This document shows positions 18,056-25,219 of a stretch of DNA of 36,763 nucleotides, piece by piece. The translations under genes and the position numbers were made by a program. This DNA comes from Paracoccaceae bacterium (GTDB lineage Bacteria; Pseudomonadota; Alphaproteobacteria; Rhodobacterales; Rhodobacteraceae). Location of the stretch: NCBI GenBank assembly GCA_002708925.1, contig PAPN01000015.1:1-36763 (forward strand), in the 5' to 3' direction. The stretch's first letter is position 1. The number at the start of each line of letters is the position of its first letter. The notes beneath the pieces were generated by a model. That model ran no database searches and was not told where the DNA came from. It worked only from the letters and a program-made list of their open reading frames with translations.

Positions 18056-18531
18056 TGGTGCTGGACGAGTTTGACGCCTATGCCGCCGCCCTGCCCCGCG
18101 ATGGCGCGCTGATGGGGCTGGATCTGGGCACGAAAACCATCGGCGTGGCGATTTCAGACGTGCTGCGCGGGGTCGCCACCCCGATGGAAACCGTCAAACG
18201 CAAAAAATTCGACCTGGACGCCGCCCGCCTGCTGGAGATCGCACAGGCGCGTCAGGTGACGGGGATCCTGCTGGGCCTGCCGCGCAACATGGACGGCTCT
18301 GAGGGGCCGCGCTGCCAGTCCACCCGCGCCTTTGCCCGCAATCTGGCCGGGCTGACAGAGCTGCCCATCGGGTTCTGGGATGAACGCCTGTCCACCGTCG
18401 CCGCCGAACGCGCCCTACTGGAGGCCGATACCTCGCGCAAGCGCCGCGCCGATCTGATCGACAATGTCGCCGCCTCGTATATCCTGCAAGGCGCGCTGGA
18501 CCGGCTACGCCACATGGGGGCCGCAACATGA
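18055..18531 (+). CDS. ruvX: RuvX/YqgF-type putative Holliday junction resolvase
   Basis: A 158-residue RNase H-fold nuclease; the family is tied to pre-16S rRNA 5' maturation and Holliday junction cleavage. The catalytic Asp23 is in MGLDLGTKTIGVAISD. Further conserved parts are GILLGLPRNMDGSEGPR, GFWDERLST and RRADLIDNVAASYIL, with the last Asp expected to complete the active site. The start codon overlaps the ccmI stop (TAATG). Cytosolic. Confidence 0.93.
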   Translation: MVLDEFDAYAAALPRDGALMGLDLGTKTIGVAISDVLRGVATPMETVKRKKFDLDAARLLEIAQARQVTGILLGLPRNMDGSEGPRCQSTRAFARNLAGLTELPIGFWDERLSTVAAERALLEADTSRKRRADLIDNVAASYILQGALDRLRHMGAAT

Positions 18532-18764
18532 GCAAAGACGTCTGGAAACGCGCGGAAATCCAATCGCCTTGCGTGAATATCTGCGTCATTCACCCGGCCG
18601 AGCGCATCTGCACCGGCTGCCTGCGCTCGATTGATGAGATCACGCAGTGGTCCAAAATGACGGACGATCAGCGCAGCGCCCTGATGGCCGAGCTGCCCAG
18701 CCGCGCGGACCGTCTGAAAAAACGCCGTGGGGGCCGCGCCGCCCGCGCCCGGTCTGCCGATTAA
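18528..18764 (+). CDS. DUF1289 small zinc-binding-like protein (78 aa)
   Basis: A 78-residue protein with the DUF1289 core, SPCVNIC then ICTGCLRSIDEI, with four Cys at 15, 19, 28 and 31 that form a probable metal site, and a strongly basic tail (LKKRRGGRAARAR). It overlaps ruvX by ATGA and so ends the ccmI operon. Its stop overlaps the converging TauE/SafE gene. Function of the family is not established. Confidence 0.9.
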   Translation: MSKDVWKRAEIQSPCVNICVIHPAERICTGCLRSIDEITQWSKMTDDQRSALMAELPSRADRLKKRRGGRAARARSAD

Positions 18765-19582
18765 TATCCCAGCGCCTTGCGCAGCATGTTCAGCGCCACC
18801 AGCGTCAGGAACACGGCAAACACACGTTTGAGCGGCTTTGGATCCATCGCATGGGCCAGTTTCACCCCCAGCGGCGCGGTGATCAGCGTCATCGCGATGA
18901 CCACTCCGAAGGCTGGCAGGTTCACCGCGCCAACAGTCAGCGGCGGCCGATGCGCCGGATCAATCGCAAGCGTCAGAAACCCGATCACCGAGGGCACGGC
19001 GATGATCACACCAAACCCGGCCGCCGTCGCCACCGCCCGGTGAATGGGCGTGTTATAAAGGCTCATCAAAGGCACGCCGAAACTGCCGCCTCCGATCCCC
19101 ATCAGCACAGATAAAAACCCCACGGCGGGGGACAGGATCAGCCGCAGCACCCCCTTGGGCATCGCCTGCCCCAGCCGCCATTCAGACCGGCCAAATCCCA
19201 TGTACATCCCGATCGCAAAGGCCAGAACACCGAAAATCCCCTGCAATGTCGAAGACCGCAAAGAGGCCACGGTCAGCATCCCCAGCACGGCCCCCACGGC
19301 AATGCCCGGCGCCCAGGTCTTCAGGATGTCCCAATCCACCGCGCCCTTTTTGTGATGGCTCAGAACCGAGCGGACGGAGGTGACGATGATCGTCGCCAAA
19401 GAGGTCGCCAGACAGATCTGCATCAGCTGCGGACCATCATAGCCAAGCGTCTGAAACGCATAGAAAAACGCGGGCACCAGAACGATGCCTCCGCCCACAC
19501 CCAGCAGCCCGGCCAGCACCCCCGCAAAGGCGCCGATCACCATCAGCATCACCACCATCATCGCCAGCAGGGACAGATCCAT
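18761..19582 (-). CDS. TauE/SafE-family membrane permease (273 aa)
   Basis: An inner-membrane protein with about eight hydrophobic segments. The paired family signatures are visible: GVLAGLLGVGGGIVLVPAFF in the first half and SVLMGIGGGSFGVPLM in the second. The family exports sulfite, sulfoacetate or other organosulfur anions; substrate here is not predictable. AAGGAG eight bases before ATG 19582 supports the start. It lies 80 bases downstream of dusA on the same strand. Confidence 0.92.
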   Translation of the reverse strand: MDLSLLAMMVVMLMVIGAFAGVLAGLLGVGGGIVLVPAFFYAFQTLGYDGPQLMQICLATSLATIIVTSVRSVLSHHKKGAVDWDILKTWAPGIAVGAVLGMLTVASLRSSTLQGIFGVLAFAIGMYMGFGRSEWRLGQAMPKGVLRLILSPAVGFLSVLMGIGGGSFGVPLMSLYNTPIHRAVATAAGFGVIIAVPSVIGFLTLAIDPAHRPPLTVGAVNLPAFGVVIAMTLITAPLGVKLAHAMDPKPLKRVFAVFLTLVALNMLRKALGY

Positions 19583-19662
19583 TGCCGCTCTCCTTCGAGT
19601 CTCACCCGCGCCTACATAGCCCCGTCGCGGCCAAAGGCGACAGAAAAATCACGCAGCCCTAA

Positions 19663-20676
19663 TTACGCAGCCTTGGGAATCTGCGCCAGCGCCTGCTGCA
19701 CCAGCTCGGGGCCCGCGCCGGGCCTGTGCGCGCCTTCGGACAGAATGCGCCGCCAGTGCCGCGCCCCCGGACGCCCCGCAAAAAGCCCCAGCATATGACG
19801 CGTCACCTGCCCCAGTTTGCCGCCCCCCGACAGGTGCGTTTCGATATAGGGCAGCATCTGCTGCACCGCCCGCACCGGATCGCTGGCCTGCCCCGTCCCA
19901 TAGATCAGCGGATCGGCCCGGCACAGAATATCGGCGGGCTGATGATAGGCCGCCCGCCCGATCATGACCCCATCCAGACCGGCGGACAGGAACTCTTGCG
20001 CCTGCTCCAGCGAGGTAATGCCCCCGTTGATCGACAGGTGAAGATGCGGAAACTGTTCCTTCATCCGCAGCACCAGAGGATAATCCAGCGGCGGAATATC
20101 GCGGTTTTCCTTGGGGCTCAGCCCTTGTAGCCAGGCCTTGCGCGCGTGGATGGTGAACCGGCGGCACCCCGCCGCGCTGACGGTTTCCAGAAAATCGGGC
20201 AGCACCTGCGCGGGGTCTTGATCGTCCACGCCGATGCGGCATTTCACCGTTACCTCAGCCTCCACCGCATCCTGCATGGCCTTCACACAATCGGCCACCA
20301 GATCGGGCTGGCGCATCAGAACCGCACCAAACGTGCCCGATTGCACCCGATCCGAGGGGCAGCCGACATTCAGGTTGATCTCATCGTATCCCACATCCGC
20401 CCCGAACCTGGCGGCCTTGGCCAGCTCGGCCGGATCCGAGCCCCCCAGCTGCAACGCCACGGGATGTTCCTGCGGCGAATAATCCAGCAAATGCATCGCC
20501 CCCCCACGCACCAACGCCGGAGACGTCACCATTTCCGTATAAAGCAGCGCTTCATGCGACAGCAGCCGATGCAGATACCGGCAATGCCGATCTGTCCAGT
20601 CCATCATGGGAGCTACAGATAAACGTGCAGCGCGTGATACGCCTTGTTTTATTGGCTTTTCTGTTGTTTTCACCAT
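19663..20676 (-). CDS. dusA: tRNA-dihydrouridine synthase A, with element-derived N terminus
   Basis: FMN enzyme that reduces uridines 20/20a in the D-loop of tRNA. Core motifs: RLSVAPMMDWTDRHCRY near the start, INLNVGCPSDRVQSG with the catalytic Cys, AGCRRFTIHARKAWLQGLSPKENR, and NGGITSLEQ with GVMIGRAAYH. The first ~16 residues (MVKTTEKPIKQGVSR) are Lys-rich and encoded by AT-rich DNA unlike the rest of the gene. This is what is expected when an integrative element inserts into the 5' end of dusA and supplies a new start. ATG 20676 is chosen; GTG 20691 is also open and neither has a good ribosome-binding site. The gene should still be functional. Confidence 0.93.
   Translation of the reverse strand: MVKTTEKPIKQGVSRAARLSVAPMMDWTDRHCRYLHRLLSHEALLYTEMVTSPALVRGGAMHLLDYSPQEHPVALQLGGSDPAELAKAARFGADVGYDEINLNVGCPSDRVQSGTFGAVLMRQPDLVADCVKAMQDAVEAEVTVKCRIGVDDQDPAQVLPDFLETVSAAGCRRFTIHARKAWLQGLSPKENRDIPPLDYPLVLRMKEQFPHLHLSINGGITSLEQAQEFLSAGLDGVMIGRAAYHQPADILCRADPLIYGTGQASDPVRAVQQMLPYIETHLSGGGKLGQVTRHMLGLFAGRPGARHWRRILSEGAHRPGAGPELVQQALAQIPKAA
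20590..20640. other. Probable left attachment junction of the dusA-integrated element
   Basis: Base composition switches here from GC-rich dusA coding sequence to AT-rich DNA running to the integrase. Integrases of this class are known to target the start of dusA around the codons for APMMDWTD (here about 20590-20615). The matching right-end repeat was not found by eye in the window, so the core cannot be delimited exactly. Confidence 0.5.
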
Positions 20677-20735
20677 ATTTTCAACCAGCACGTTTCCGTA
20701 TGATTTTGCCCTATTCCGGCCCGTTTCGACATATA

Positions 20736-20774
20736 GTATGACTCAGAGTCATACGAGATTATTAGGAGTCATAC
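20736..20774 (+). promoter_or_regulatory. Triple GAGTCATAC operator before the integrase
   Basis: A perfect palindrome of two 9-bp arms around one base (20736-20754, GTATGACTC/GAGTCATAC) is followed 20 bases on, arm to arm, by a third direct copy GAGTCATAC (20766-20774). The third copy overlaps the integrase ribosome-binding site AGGAG. A TATAGT -10-like box touches the palindrome's left edge. A protein bound here would block both transcription and translation initiation of int. Confidence 0.7.
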
Positions 20775-20778
20775 CAGA

Positions 20779-21864
20779 ATGGCCACTTTCAGAGAACGAA
20801 CATTGAAGAGCGGCAAAACCAGCGTGACGGCGCAGATTGTGCGACGAAACCCTGCATATCAGGAATCGAAGACCTTTGACAAACGCAAGACCGCCGAAGC
20901 ATGGGCGAAGAAACGTGAAGGCGAAATAGACGCGGAGATTGCTGCTGGTCGCACACCCAAGAAGCGCAGCGAAATGCGCGTCACCCTTGGCGATGCCATA
21001 GACAAGTATGTGGACGAGTCCATGCATGAGATCGGCGGAACAAAGGCGCAGGTTCTGCGGACTATCCGTAACGAGTATTCTATTGCAAACATGCGATGCG
21101 ATAGGATCACAGCACCAGACATAGTAGCGTTTGCCCGTGAACTTCACCAGCGCCCCGGTGTTAGCTCACCAGCGACGGTAATGAACTACTTGTCGCACCT
21201 TTCAGCCGTCTTCACACATGCCCCAGCACTTTGGGGCTTCCAACTGGACCGGCAGGCCATGGAAGACGCCATGATTGCCATCAAGCACGCTGGCATTGCA
21301 AAGCGCTCCGAAGAGCGTGACCGCCGCCCTACCCTTTCCGAACTGGACAATATCATGGCGCACTTTGTCCGAGCCTCCGAACACGATCCGCGTTGTATTC
21401 CCATGCATCGGATCGTTGCTTTCGCGATTTTCAGCACCCGCCGTCAGGCGGAGATATGTCGGATAACTTGGGAGGAATATGACCCCGACGCCAAGCGTGT
21501 CATGGTGCGGAAAATGAAAAATCCCGGCGACAAGGGTGGCAGAGACACCGTGGTGGAACTGCCAGACCCGTGCGCTTCAATCATAGCCGCAATGCCTCGC
21601 AAGAAAGATCGCATCTTCCCCTTCAATAGCGACACGGTTAGCCGCCGCTTCACCGAAGCTTGCGCGGTTCTGGGCATCGAAGACCTACATTTTCATGATC
21701 TGCGCCATGAGGGGGCAAGCCGTTTGGCCGAAATTGGGCGGACGGTTCCGCAACTAATGGCTGTGACGGGACACCGATCAATGGCAAGTCTAGACCGCTA
21801 TACGCACGTTCGGCAGATCGGGGACAAATTCGAAGGGTGGAAGTGGCTGGGCATGGTCACTTAG
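20779..21864 (+). CDS. int: Tyrosine integrase of the dusA-associated family (361 aa)
   Basis: Site-specific recombinase that inserts and, with a directionality factor, excises the element. Catalytic residues seen: Arg222 (FSTRRQAEICRI), His306 and Arg309 (FHDLRHEGASRL), His332 (VTGHRSMASL) and nucleophile Tyr341 (DRYTHVRQ). The N-terminal arm-binding region (TFRERTLKSGKTSVTAQI) and the central SAM-like domain are present, so the enzyme looks intact. AGGAG is ten bases before the ATG. The C-terminal HDLRHEGxSRL...GHRS...RYTH layout matches integrases found at dusA, and the gene does sit beside dusA. Its stop overlaps the stop region of the converging prtN gene by three bases. Confidence 0.93.
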   Translation: MATFRERTLKSGKTSVTAQIVRRNPAYQESKTFDKRKTAEAWAKKREGEIDAEIAAGRTPKKRSEMRVTLGDAIDKYVDESMHEIGGTKAQVLRTIRNEYSIANMRCDRITAPDIVAFARELHQRPGVSSPATVMNYLSHLSAVFTHAPALWGFQLDRQAMEDAMIAIKHAGIAKRSEERDRRPTLSELDNIMAHFVRASEHDPRCIPMHRIVAFAIFSTRRQAEICRITWEEYDPDAKRVMVRKMKNPGDKGGRDTVVELPDPCASIIAAMPRKKDRIFPFNSDTVSRRFTEACAVLGIEDLHFHDLRHEGASRLAEIGRTVPQLMAVTGHRSMASLDRYTHVRQIGDKFEGWKWLGMVT

Positions 21865-22118
21865 TGGTGTAGCTGTTCGAATTCTCGGCGGGCGTCAGCC
21901 CGCCGCCGGTCGATGTATTCAGCAAGGTCATGCACATGTACGCCCTTGGCACTCTTTTGGCTCTCTTCCATTCGCATCACCGGCAGCGCAATGCTCCCAT
22001 CATCCACCTTGCGAAGAAAAACCCGCCGATCCAAACCAAAATGATCGCGCGCGACCACATCTACGGGAATAACCGGCTGACCCTCATACTGCCCCATCAA
22101 CATCCAAAGCGTATTCAC
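21861..22118 (-). CDS. PrtN-like pyocin-activator family regulator (85 aa)
   Basis: A small DNA-binding protein of the PrtN family: TLWMLMGQYEGQPVIPVDVV at the start, then VFLRKVDDGSIALPVMRM and EESQKSAKGVHVHDLAEYID, the signature of this family. In Pseudomonas aeruginosa PrtN turns on pyocin gene clusters. Here it starts with GTG, is converged on by the integrase and diverges from the small-gene operon, so it is well placed to regulate that operon or act as an excision/arrangement factor; this is inference. A TTGACT/TCTATC promoter-like pair (22211-22216 and 22189-22194, spacer 16) lies upstream on the same strand. Confidence 0.88.
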   Translation of the reverse strand: MNTLWMLMGQYEGQPVIPVDVVARDHFGLDRRVFLRKVDDGSIALPVMRMEESQKSAKGVHVHDLAEYIDRRRADARREFEQLHH

Positions 22119-22387
22119 GTCTACATTCCCATACCTACGGTCCCTCTCCTGTGCGCAACGCCGCGCGGTTTCGTTTCGGTGACTGCTAGATAGAACATCT
22201 GCGTCGGTTCAGTCAAGCCCAACTTCAACTAAGTATCTGATTTTACTTACTTGTTTAGCATGACGGGAAATTACACTCATCAATACTGACTGCAACCGAG
22301 CGCGACCGCCCACATTTGTCAGCGATTCGCTTTTGTGGTATATGATGTGTCAAGAGAAAATTTTCCTCACACATCGGAAACACGAAA
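22119..22387. promoter_or_regulatory. Divergent promoter region between prtN-like gene and the small-gene operon
   Basis: A 269-base AT-rich gap with no gene. For the plus-strand operon there is TTGTCA (22316-22321) and TATATG (22339-22344) with a 17-base spacer, about 45 bases before the first ATG. For prtN a minus-strand pair is noted under that gene. No obvious P-box-like operator was recognised. Confidence 0.55.
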
Positions 22388-22906
22388 ATGGCAATCGACA
22401 ACCTGTCGTCGTTCAAGAAACTGATTGACGACGAAAACAACCAAGTAATGAAATCGCGTGCTCAGGAAGCCGCTGCAAACGTCATCGCGCAGGCCGCGCG
22501 GCAAGGCATTCGGATGAGCGTTGACGAGGCATATAGCCTGCCGTCCGCTCGCTTGCAGGTCATGCTGAATGAAAACGAACCTGTTGGCGATTGGTTCGCG
22601 GAAGCTGAGGCCCATGGGCTGGAATCCTTCCAAAGGGCTGCCGAAGAGCGCGCCGTGATGGAAGCCGTAGCAGACGCGAAGAATGACCGTCACGCCCAAG
22701 CCGTTGAAGCGCTGGAAACTGAGCTTTCCAAATTGTCACCCGGTGAGCGCATGGCACGTGCCCGCGAACTGGGCCAGCGCCTTCCCGGCCCCGGCGAAAC
22801 CAAGCGTCAGCCCCTCAGCCCGGCAGAGAAAGCCGCCGCGCTCCAAGAACTGGAACGCCTCCTGGCGGCGATGAAAATGGCGCGCGTACGGGAACTGGGC
22901 CTGTGA
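22388..22906 (+). CDS. Hypothetical helical protein, first gene of the small-gene operon (172 aa)
   Basis: A 172-residue soluble, charged and almost wholly alpha-helical protein. The second half contains two similar units, LSPGERMARARELGQRLPG and LSPAEKAAALQEL...MKMARVRELGL, an internal repeat with the shared core MARxRELG. The middle has DWFAEAEAHGLESFQRAAEERAVMEAV. No family is recognised. It has a weak GGAAA ribosome-binding sequence, a good promoter 45 bases upstream, and its stop overlaps the GTG of the next gene, so it leads a coupled operon. Confidence 0.7.
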   Translation: MAIDNLSSFKKLIDDENNQVMKSRAQEAAANVIAQAARQGIRMSVDEAYSLPSARLQVMLNENEPVGDWFAEAEAHGLESFQRAAEERAVMEAVADAKNDRHAQAVEALETELSKLSPGERMARARELGQRLPGPGETKRQPLSPAEKAAALQELERLLAAMKMARVRELGL

Positions 22907-23163
22907 CTCTGTACGTCTCAAACGGCGATATGGCCGAAGTGATGGGTGTGGACGCACCTAGCTTTTCCAAGTTCCTGCGCGTTGCAGGCAGGCCGCAAGC
23001 ACCCACGGAGTCCGTTCGGTCGCGCCGGTCTGCATGGCAGGAGCGCGGCTATCCGATTGATGCCGCCGTTGCCTTCCTCTATCGGCACAGTCGCCATTTC
23101 GGGGCGCTGCATGAAACGAAACTGCGCGAACTGGCGCGACCCGCTGCGCGCGAGGTGGTGTGA
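22903..23163 (+). CDS. Hypothetical small DNA-binding-like protein (86 aa)
   Basis: Starts with GTG inside the stop of the preceding gene (GTGA overlap) and ends in the ATGA overlap with the next. The pattern MAEVMGVDAPSFSKFLRVAGRPQAP resembles a helix-turn-helix or excisionase-type recognition unit (a gene-switch 'x-x-V-x-x-x-T/S-x-x-x-L' layout). It is followed by ERGYPIDAAVAFLYRHSRHF and a basic helix (LRELARPAAREVV). A regulator or a small packaging-type protein would both fit; neither can be shown from the sequence. Confidence 0.6.
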   Translation: MTLYVSNGDMAEVMGVDAPSFSKFLRVAGRPQAPTESVRSRRSAWQERGYPIDAAVAFLYRHSRHFGALHETKLRELARPAAREVV

Positions 23164-23345
23164 TGACCGGTTTGACTGAACGCATTCTTGCCGAGTTGCG
23201 CCGGTACGGCGCGGACCCGCGCTCCATGTTTGAACCGGCCCCGCGCGGTGGCTGGCTCTGGACCGGCCCCGGCGGCGATTACTCTTATGTCACGAGCGAA
23301 GAGCGGGGACACATCATTCAGGTGATCAATGATGAGCGCATTTGA
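23163..23345 (+). CDS. Hypothetical 60-aa protein of the operon
   Basis: ATG 23163 lies in an ATGA overlap with the preceding stop, while the GTG at 23160 would give one more residue. The 60-residue product (MTGLTERILAELRRYGADPR, then GGWLWTGPGGDYSYVTSEE) has a short helix and a Gly/Trp-rich middle. No family is recognised. Its end overlaps the start of the next gene by 14-17 bases. Confidence 0.6.
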   Translation: MTGLTERILAELRRYGADPRSMFEPAPRGGWLWTGPGGDYSYVTSEERGHIIQVINDERI

Positions 23346-23817
23346 AGACGGATCAATCCCGTTGGCGCGGGAAGACGATGAAATGTTTGCGCGGCTGGTG
23401 GCAGTCGAGGGCTTGTCTTATCAGGATGCTTGGATTGAGTCCCGCCCCGGCCCGCGCCCTGAGCGGTCACCCGCCGCGCGCGTACAATCCAGCCGCGCTG
23501 CCAAGCGTACGGCCTCTAGGCGTTCTTTTCTGGCTAAACAGAAAGGGGGTGCAGCGGCTCCGGTAGAAGTCAGCACAGAACCCCAAGCGCTTCTGAATCT
23601 GATGGATGAAATCAGCGTCCATTTGCGCCGGGCGGCAGAATTGGCGACCGCCCACAACGCTCTCAAACTCGCGAATACCATCAAACAGGGGCTGGTACGG
23701 CATGTGTCGCGACAAAATCGCATTGCGCGTCGCGTCGAAAATCCGGGCGCAACGCAGACAGTCGATGACAGTGACGTTGAAGCAATGGCGCGCCAAATTT
23801 TGGAGTATTCGAAATGA
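23329..23817 (+). CDS. Hypothetical basic protein, faintly like small terminase subunits (162 aa)
   Basis: The first half has the layout of small phage terminase or homeodomain-type DNA-binding proteins (DDEMFARLVAVEGLSYQDAW, then ARVQSSRAAKRTASRRSFLA), and the second is helical (LMDEISVHLRRAAELATAHN). The resemblance is only in pattern and I would not name it. Start can be ATG 23329 or the adjacent ATG 23332. Its last codons overlap the next start as ATGA. Confidence 0.6.
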   Translation: MMSAFEDGSIPLAREDDEMFARLVAVEGLSYQDAWIESRPGPRPERSPAARVQSSRAAKRTASRRSFLAKQKGGAAAPVEVSTEPQALLNLMDEISVHLRRAAELATAHNALKLANTIKQGLVRHVSRQNRIARRVENPGATQTVDDSDVEAMARQILEYSK

Positions 23818-24146
23818 GCACGCCTATTGAAAGCTTGGTATTTGTAGCAACAACAAGTCTGGCTGAACTTAAAGCGGGTGTGGCGGCACTGGAAAACGCG
23901 GATAGTCGGGTGATCGACGCCCGTTTGCGTGCCGTCGAATCCGTTTGTACGACGCTTTCAAGCGCTCTGGATTCTTTGAGCAAGCACATGGAAGCTCTTC
24001 CGCCCGGCGATCCAAACGCAACGCAGAAAGCCCCCGTGAAGCCCGCTGACAATGACGGGCTGTTGTTGATGGCAGCGCAGAAATTGGGTGCAATCCTCGA
24101 TGCTCATAGTTCCTTCGGGGGCAATGAGGTCTTCAATGAAAAATAA
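23814..24146 (+). CDS. Hypothetical helical protein (110 aa)
   Basis: A 110-residue protein with heptad-like helices (TTSLAELKAGVAALENADSR, then VESVCTTLSSALDSLSKHME), consistent with a short coiled coil, and a Pro-rich loop before a final helix. Coupled upstream by ATGA; its stop lies eight bases inside the following gene. No family recognised. Confidence 0.6.
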   Translation: MSTPIESLVFVATTSLAELKAGVAALENADSRVIDARLRAVESVCTTLSSALDSLSKHMEALPPGDPNATQKAPVKPADNDGLLLMAAQKLGAILDAHSSFGGNEVFNEK

Positions 24147-24495
24147 CCTCCCCTTCGCCGTGCCCGCATCCATCCTGACGGACGAATGTTCGTCTGCCAA
24201 TTTGCCAACCGGGCCAGTTAGCGCCGCTGACGCGGCCCATCTGTTCGCTGAGCACTATGACAGCGCAGCCGACTATTACAGCGACGGGCGGCATGTTCGC
24301 CGTATTGTCAGCGTTGGTGAAGCCCGCGTCAGCGGGTTGCGTTTTGCCTTCACTGGCGAGCGTTGCCCGCATTGCGGTGCGTACTCGGTGCGAAAGCTGC
24401 GTGGCGGGCGGCGCGGTTCAGAATGCGTCCAATGTCTCAAGCTACGCGAACAACGCCGCCGCAACCGGCGTGCGAATGAGGATTTTCTGAAATGA
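24136..24495 (+). CDS. Hypothetical zinc-ribbon protein (119 aa)
   Basis: ATG 24136 lies inside the end of the preceding gene. The C-terminal half has a clear four-Cys zinc ribbon, Cys77-x2-Cys80 (ERCPHCG) and Cys97-x2-Cys100 (SECVQCLKL), on a basic scaffold (KLRGGRRG, REQRRRNRRANE), as in small phage-encoded HNH-less or DNA/RNA-binding ribbons. The N-terminal half (SAADAAHLFAEHYDSAADYY) is helical and unassigned. The stop overlaps the next ATG as ATGA. Confidence 0.65.
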   Translation: MKNNLPFAVPASILTDECSSANLPTGPVSAADAAHLFAEHYDSAADYYSDGRHVRRIVSVGEARVSGLRFAFTGERCPHCGAYSVRKLRGGRRGSECVQCLKLREQRRRNRRANEDFLK

Positions 24496-24857
24496 CACGC
24501 AAAGGTCCTGTTGGACGTCAGTCCAATCGCAAAACTCGGCTTGATAGCGGGCACTGTCCACCAACCGTGGTTCTCGACAAAGAAGGCAAACTTTGTTTCG
24601 GCAACGGGTCACCGTTTCGGGGTCTTGAGACGTTTCCGCTGGACCTGATCAGTTACGAAGCCGATACCTTCGATGTGGTGCAGGACGAAGCTGAACTGCG
24701 GGCGGTCATTGAACGCATTGCGCGAGTGCTGGGCAAAGATTTTGATGCCGACGCAGCAATCAATGATGCGATGCGGCCAGCGCCCGTTAGGGTGCGCGAC
24801 CAATACGCTGAACAGTGGGCGGCACAGGCGCTGGATGTGGAATTCTTGGTCTATTGA
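24492..24857 (+). CDS. Hypothetical protein, last gene of the first operon block (121 aa)
   Basis: A 121-residue protein: a basic start (MTRKGPVGRQSNRKTRL), a beta segment TVVLDKEGKLCFGNGSPF, and helices with ELRAVIERIARVLGKDF. The unusual central FPLDLISYEADTFDVVQDEA is acidic. Coupled to the zinc-ribbon gene by ATGA. No family recognised. The following 215 bases hold no gene. Confidence 0.6.
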   Translation: MTRKGPVGRQSNRKTRLDSGHCPPTVVLDKEGKLCFGNGSPFRGLETFPLDLISYEADTFDVVQDEAELRAVIERIARVLGKDFDADAAINDAMRPAPVRVRDQYAEQWAAQALDVEFLVY

Positions 24858-25072
24858 GCGTCGGGACGCTAAAAATAAGAAAAGCGTTCTGAAAGTGAGG
24901 GTTTTGCCTTGCGAAATGGCCCTAAAATTGGCCTCTATTGGGAAATTTTCCCAAAATTCCCGTGACGCTAAACTTTTTCTTGCCGTTAGCTGAGGTCTGA
25001 CATAAGGGCACAACCCCAAAAATTGGCCCGATTGATTCGACAGGTGCCAAATATGAGCTTATAAGAAAAGGT
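24858..25072. promoter_or_regulatory. Gap with operator-like palindrome before the second gene block
   Basis: A 215-base AT-richer gap. It contains a perfect 17-base palindrome with 8-bp arms (24938-24954, TTGGGAAA/TTTCCCAA) and two copies of AAAATTGGCC on either side (near 24923 and 25018). These suggest a repressor site for the two-gene block that follows. No terminator was seen after the preceding operon. Confidence 0.45.
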
Positions 25073-25219
25073 ATGGCCCGCACTCATCGCTACCAACGAT
25101 GTGTTTGCGAAGGAAGCAAACAGGCGGGCCAAGTAAAATCAACACCCGGACAATACCGGCAAAGGCTCAACGAAGCAAGCCGCAATGGTCCAATATCGAA
25201 GGAACACGATACCAAATGA
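25073..25219 (+). CDS. Small basic protein, 48 aa, hypothetical
   Basis: A 48-codon ORF whose stop overlaps the ATG of the next gene in the same ATGA arrangement used throughout this region, which is the main evidence for it. The peptide (MARTHRYQRCVCEGSKQAGQ, then VKSTPGQYRQRLNEASRNGP) is basic and has two Cys (CVC). A purine-rich AAAAGG is very close to the ATG. Two other frames are open here as well, so composition is not decisive. Confidence 0.5.
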   Translation: MARTHRYQRCVCEGSKQAGQVKSTPGQYRQRLNEASRNGPISKEHDTK

